Under the pieces are notes generated by a model, which saw only the letters and a list, made by a program, of their open reading frames with translations, searched no databases and was not told the DNA's origin. Both the position numbers and the translations under genes were made by a program. This document shows, piece by piece, positions 61,947 through 64,000 of a DNA stretch of 64,000 nucleotides (the first letter of the stretch is position 1; each line of letters begins with the position of its first letter). Source of the stretch: Adiantum capillus-veneris (lineage: Eukaryota > Streptophyta > Polypodiopsida > Polypodiales > Pteridaceae); assembly GCA_014529385.2 (NCBI GenBank), contig CM043959.1, forward strand, positions 16,867,309-16,931,308. Reading direction: 5' to 3'.

Positions 61947-63028
61947 GGTAAGATTCCTGGTTTGTTCTTTCTCTGACTGGTGGTGTCATTATGATTTTTC
62001 TGTTCTGGATGGTGAATTTCCGATAGTGTGATGGTACATTCATGTTTCCTTTTTCTGACTCCTCCTTACCATCACTTTCTTCCTCAATAGTCCATACCTC
62101 TCGTAAAGACCGTTTTAGTGCTTGATATTTCTTTTTACGCTCCAATTTGGTCCACTCTGGGTCTTTTGTTGTTTCTTGTTTTGATTTTTGTTTGATTTTG
62201 TTTCTGTTTTAGCTTTTCGTACTTGTTTTATTTCCTCTTGCATTCTTTCCCTTCGAACTTTTGAGAATCTTCCTGATATTTGGTCTTTTACACAAACCTC
62301 TGCTTTGACAAGCATTAGATAGTGAGTTTTATCTTTTATCCTAGGCATCAGGTTTTCTCTCATTTTGTTTTCTGCTCGTTTTCTCCTATAGCGTTCCTGG
62401 CATCTAGGGTGCGTGATTGGTAAAATCATAAAACTTGATATTTCTCTATTTTCTCCCCACGCTCGCTTGCGCTGTCTAAACACTCATTATCTGCATCGTT
62501 ATTTACCTCCAGATGCTCAGAGGAGTTATAAAACTCTTCTTGTTCTGGTGGTTCTACCATCTCATCTCCTCCTGGTATAAGGATTACCATGTAATAGGGT
62601 AGCACATCATACCCATCCTTATCGCAAAATTTTGTTGTTGGACTATCTATAATGGTACAGACATCCAATGTTGCTAGTATGTGTTCCCATTCCAGAGGTT
62701 CCAAGGCATCTTCAGGAAAAGGTTCCGAAATATAATCCTTGTCCTCAATCGCTCTTTCTAAGACGCATTCCTCTCTATTTAAGCTCCCACAATGTGAAGC
62801 TCTGCACATCCATAGATCTTTTTGTTGCCCTAACCATGCTGGGAGTTCCGATCTCGCCAATGTAGCTGAATCAAATTCTTCCACTGGTGTCTGGTTCACA
62901 TCCTTGTAACTATGGTCTTTCAAGTGAATTTTGGTTGTTGTCTCGCCATGTCTGAGGTATATGTGGTCGTAACCCCAATCCTGGACCAATCCTGGACCAT
63001 CTTTAATTGTCTCATGAATGGTCTTCAC
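61912..63028 (-). pseudogene. Element B protease-RT linker
   Basis: Three consecutive open frames (63028-62426, 62483-62115 and 62145-61912) cover the region between protease 1 and RT. The first starts with the end of the protease (VQDWGYDHIYLRHG) and then reads an acidic segment (CTIIDSPTTKFCDKDGYDV, then PEQEEFYNSSEHLEV). The next two are highly basic. No domain is recognised. Frameshifts at about 62450 and 62130 separate the frames. Confidence 0.6.
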
Positions 63029-64000
63029 AAGATGATTTCGTAATTGTTCTTTTTGTCGAAATCGACTATTGCAAATGTATGCTCATACTCGATTCCGCAT
63101 GAGGTGACAATCACTTTTTCTAAAACTCCTAGAGGCTTCTCCATGAACCCACCTGCCAATTGCAATTTCATTCTGGTAGTTCTCAAAGCTGTTTTTCCCC
63201 ATTTTTTCTAGATTTCCTTGGTGGCGATAGCGACTCCTGCTCCACTGTCAAGAATAGCTTTGGAAACTACTCCTTGGAATTCTGCTAGTATCGTGGTGTT
63301 TCCATCTTCTCCCTCGCAATACTCTCCAAACTTGTTTAAAGGTACTGGCCTAGTGTTTAGTTGAGGCCTGTCCAATTCTCTGATCTCTTCTTGAAGCTTT
63401 GAGGTGGGATCTTTCACTCCAAATTTTTCTAAGCATTTGCCTACTGCGGTCCACATGTTTGGTCATAACCTTAGGAGTTCGGCTAATGTGATTGTGCATG
63501 CCACCGGGGTGGACAATAACTCAATCAACCCTTGTGAATCCATCACTTTGTTAGAAGAAAATCTTTGAGATGGGATTGCTCTCACCTCTAGGTAAGAGGG
63601 TAGAGTTTTCAGCGAGTCTGGTTGGCTGTGCTCCGAACTAATTGATCCCTGGTCTCCCCCTTGTGAATGCATATCAAAGTTCATTTGTGATCTTGCTTCA
63701 AATTCTTCAATAGGAGATAAGATCTCATTTTTCTCTTTTCTCGTGCTATTCATGTGGTAACTCACCCTGTTAGCTTCGTTGGCATCACGGATTTGCTTCT
63801 GGACAGGTCATCTAGCCCGTTAAAATCCTTACCCATTTCTACCAATGTTTTAGGCTCGAACCCATCACTTGTCTCATCTGTTGTATTTGGCACTATGATA
63901 GGTTCTCTCCTAGACTCAGAGGAATTCGTGAGTCTTTCCTTCGTTTCTACTTGTTTCTCTAAAGTTGGTTTGATAGGGGTTGGAGCTGGTACTTCATGCC
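63029..64000 (-). pseudogene. Element B gag-protease junction and protease 1 (runs off the window)
   Basis: From about 63765 a Ser/Glu/Gln-rich frame leads to LIELLSTPVACTITLAELLRL, the helix that precedes protease in Tat-like gag-pol, then a TGA. The next frame (63456-63208) carries FQGVVSKAILDSGAGVAIATKEI, with the DSG active site. After another stop the fold continues (LAGGFMEKPLGVLEKVIV, then NNYEIIL, a TGA, RPFMRQLKMVQD), the closing strand. Beyond 63765 to 64000 no domain could be assigned; gag proper lies outside. Confidence 0.75.

Larger units (their letters stand above)
50349..64000 (-). mobile_element. Element B: Tat-like Ty3/gypsy retrotransposon with second protease and large ORF3
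   Basis: In minus-strand order: gag end and protease 1 (about 63765-63030), a charged linker, RT-RNase H (61946 to about 60400), integrase with two zinc motifs (60330-58955), a second retropepsin-like domain (58953-58216), a basic ORF (58191-57586), a non-coding part with a 285-bp palindromic array, ORF3 (54784-51333), a purine tract and a 932-bp LTR. The integrase sequence style (GIDFVGPI, THFLNEVIE, PYHPQANGQAE) is that of the Tat/Athila branch. The 5' end lies outside the window. The element sits in the 3' LTR of C. Stops are frequent, so it is not autonomous now. Confidence 0.88.

Overview
The window reads as nuclear DNA of a land plant. It is packed with plant-type LTR retrotransposons (Ty1/copia, Ty3/gypsy chromovirus and Tat-like gypsy), L1-like LINE remnants, GT-AG introns and very long (CT)n, (AT)n and (GT)n microsatellites. 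The families look to me more like those of ferns or gymnosperms than of a model flowering plant, but that is an impression and not proved here. I saw no tRNA, rRNA, CRISPR array or bacterial-style operon.

Layout. 1-1430: internally deleted chromovirus fragment (F). 1440-4550: LINE fragments on the minus strand. 4600-8280: degenerate, partly tandemly duplicated non-coding DNA. 8283-8920: decayed copia integrase fragment. About 9500-22150: element A, a Tat-like gypsy element on the minus strand truncated at its 5' end, with a structurally complete 5,089-bp copia element (11176-16264, identical 227-bp LTRs, ACTTC target duplication) nested in its third ORF. 22215-26283: two convergent intron-containing genes, one joining a CENH3-like histone H3 domain to a Ulp1-type SUMO-protease domain. 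26580-29000: L1-like LINE. 29052-32850: chromovirus D (minus). 33250-35890: unknown decayed gene. 36100-36690: copia gag fragment. 36780-39500: unknown multi-exon gene. 39690-40775: CT-rich repeats. 40904-50348: chromovirus C (plus), with long LTRs and a four-fold tandem repeat of the gag start. 50349-64000: element B, a second Tat-like element (minus) inserted in C's 3' LTR and running off the window.

Elements A and B share an unusual order on the coding strand: protease, RT-RNase H, integrase, a second retropepsin-like domain directly after the integrase end, a basic Trp/Ile/Pro/Lys-rich ORF, a non-coding stretch carrying palindromes (in B a 285-bp tandem array), then a roughly 1,100-codon coiled-coil ORF ending at the polypurine tract. 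The upstream protease-RT part is visible only in B.

Nearly every coding region is broken by stops or frameshifts. Many stops could be CGA-to-TGA or CAG-to-TAG changes, and a direct comparison of two copia copies shows mostly C-to-T and G-to-A differences, so cytosine methylation and deamination is the likely cause. The strongest leads are the histone H3-Ulp1 fusion gene, the double-protease gypsy architecture with its palindromic array, and the gag quadruplication in C.
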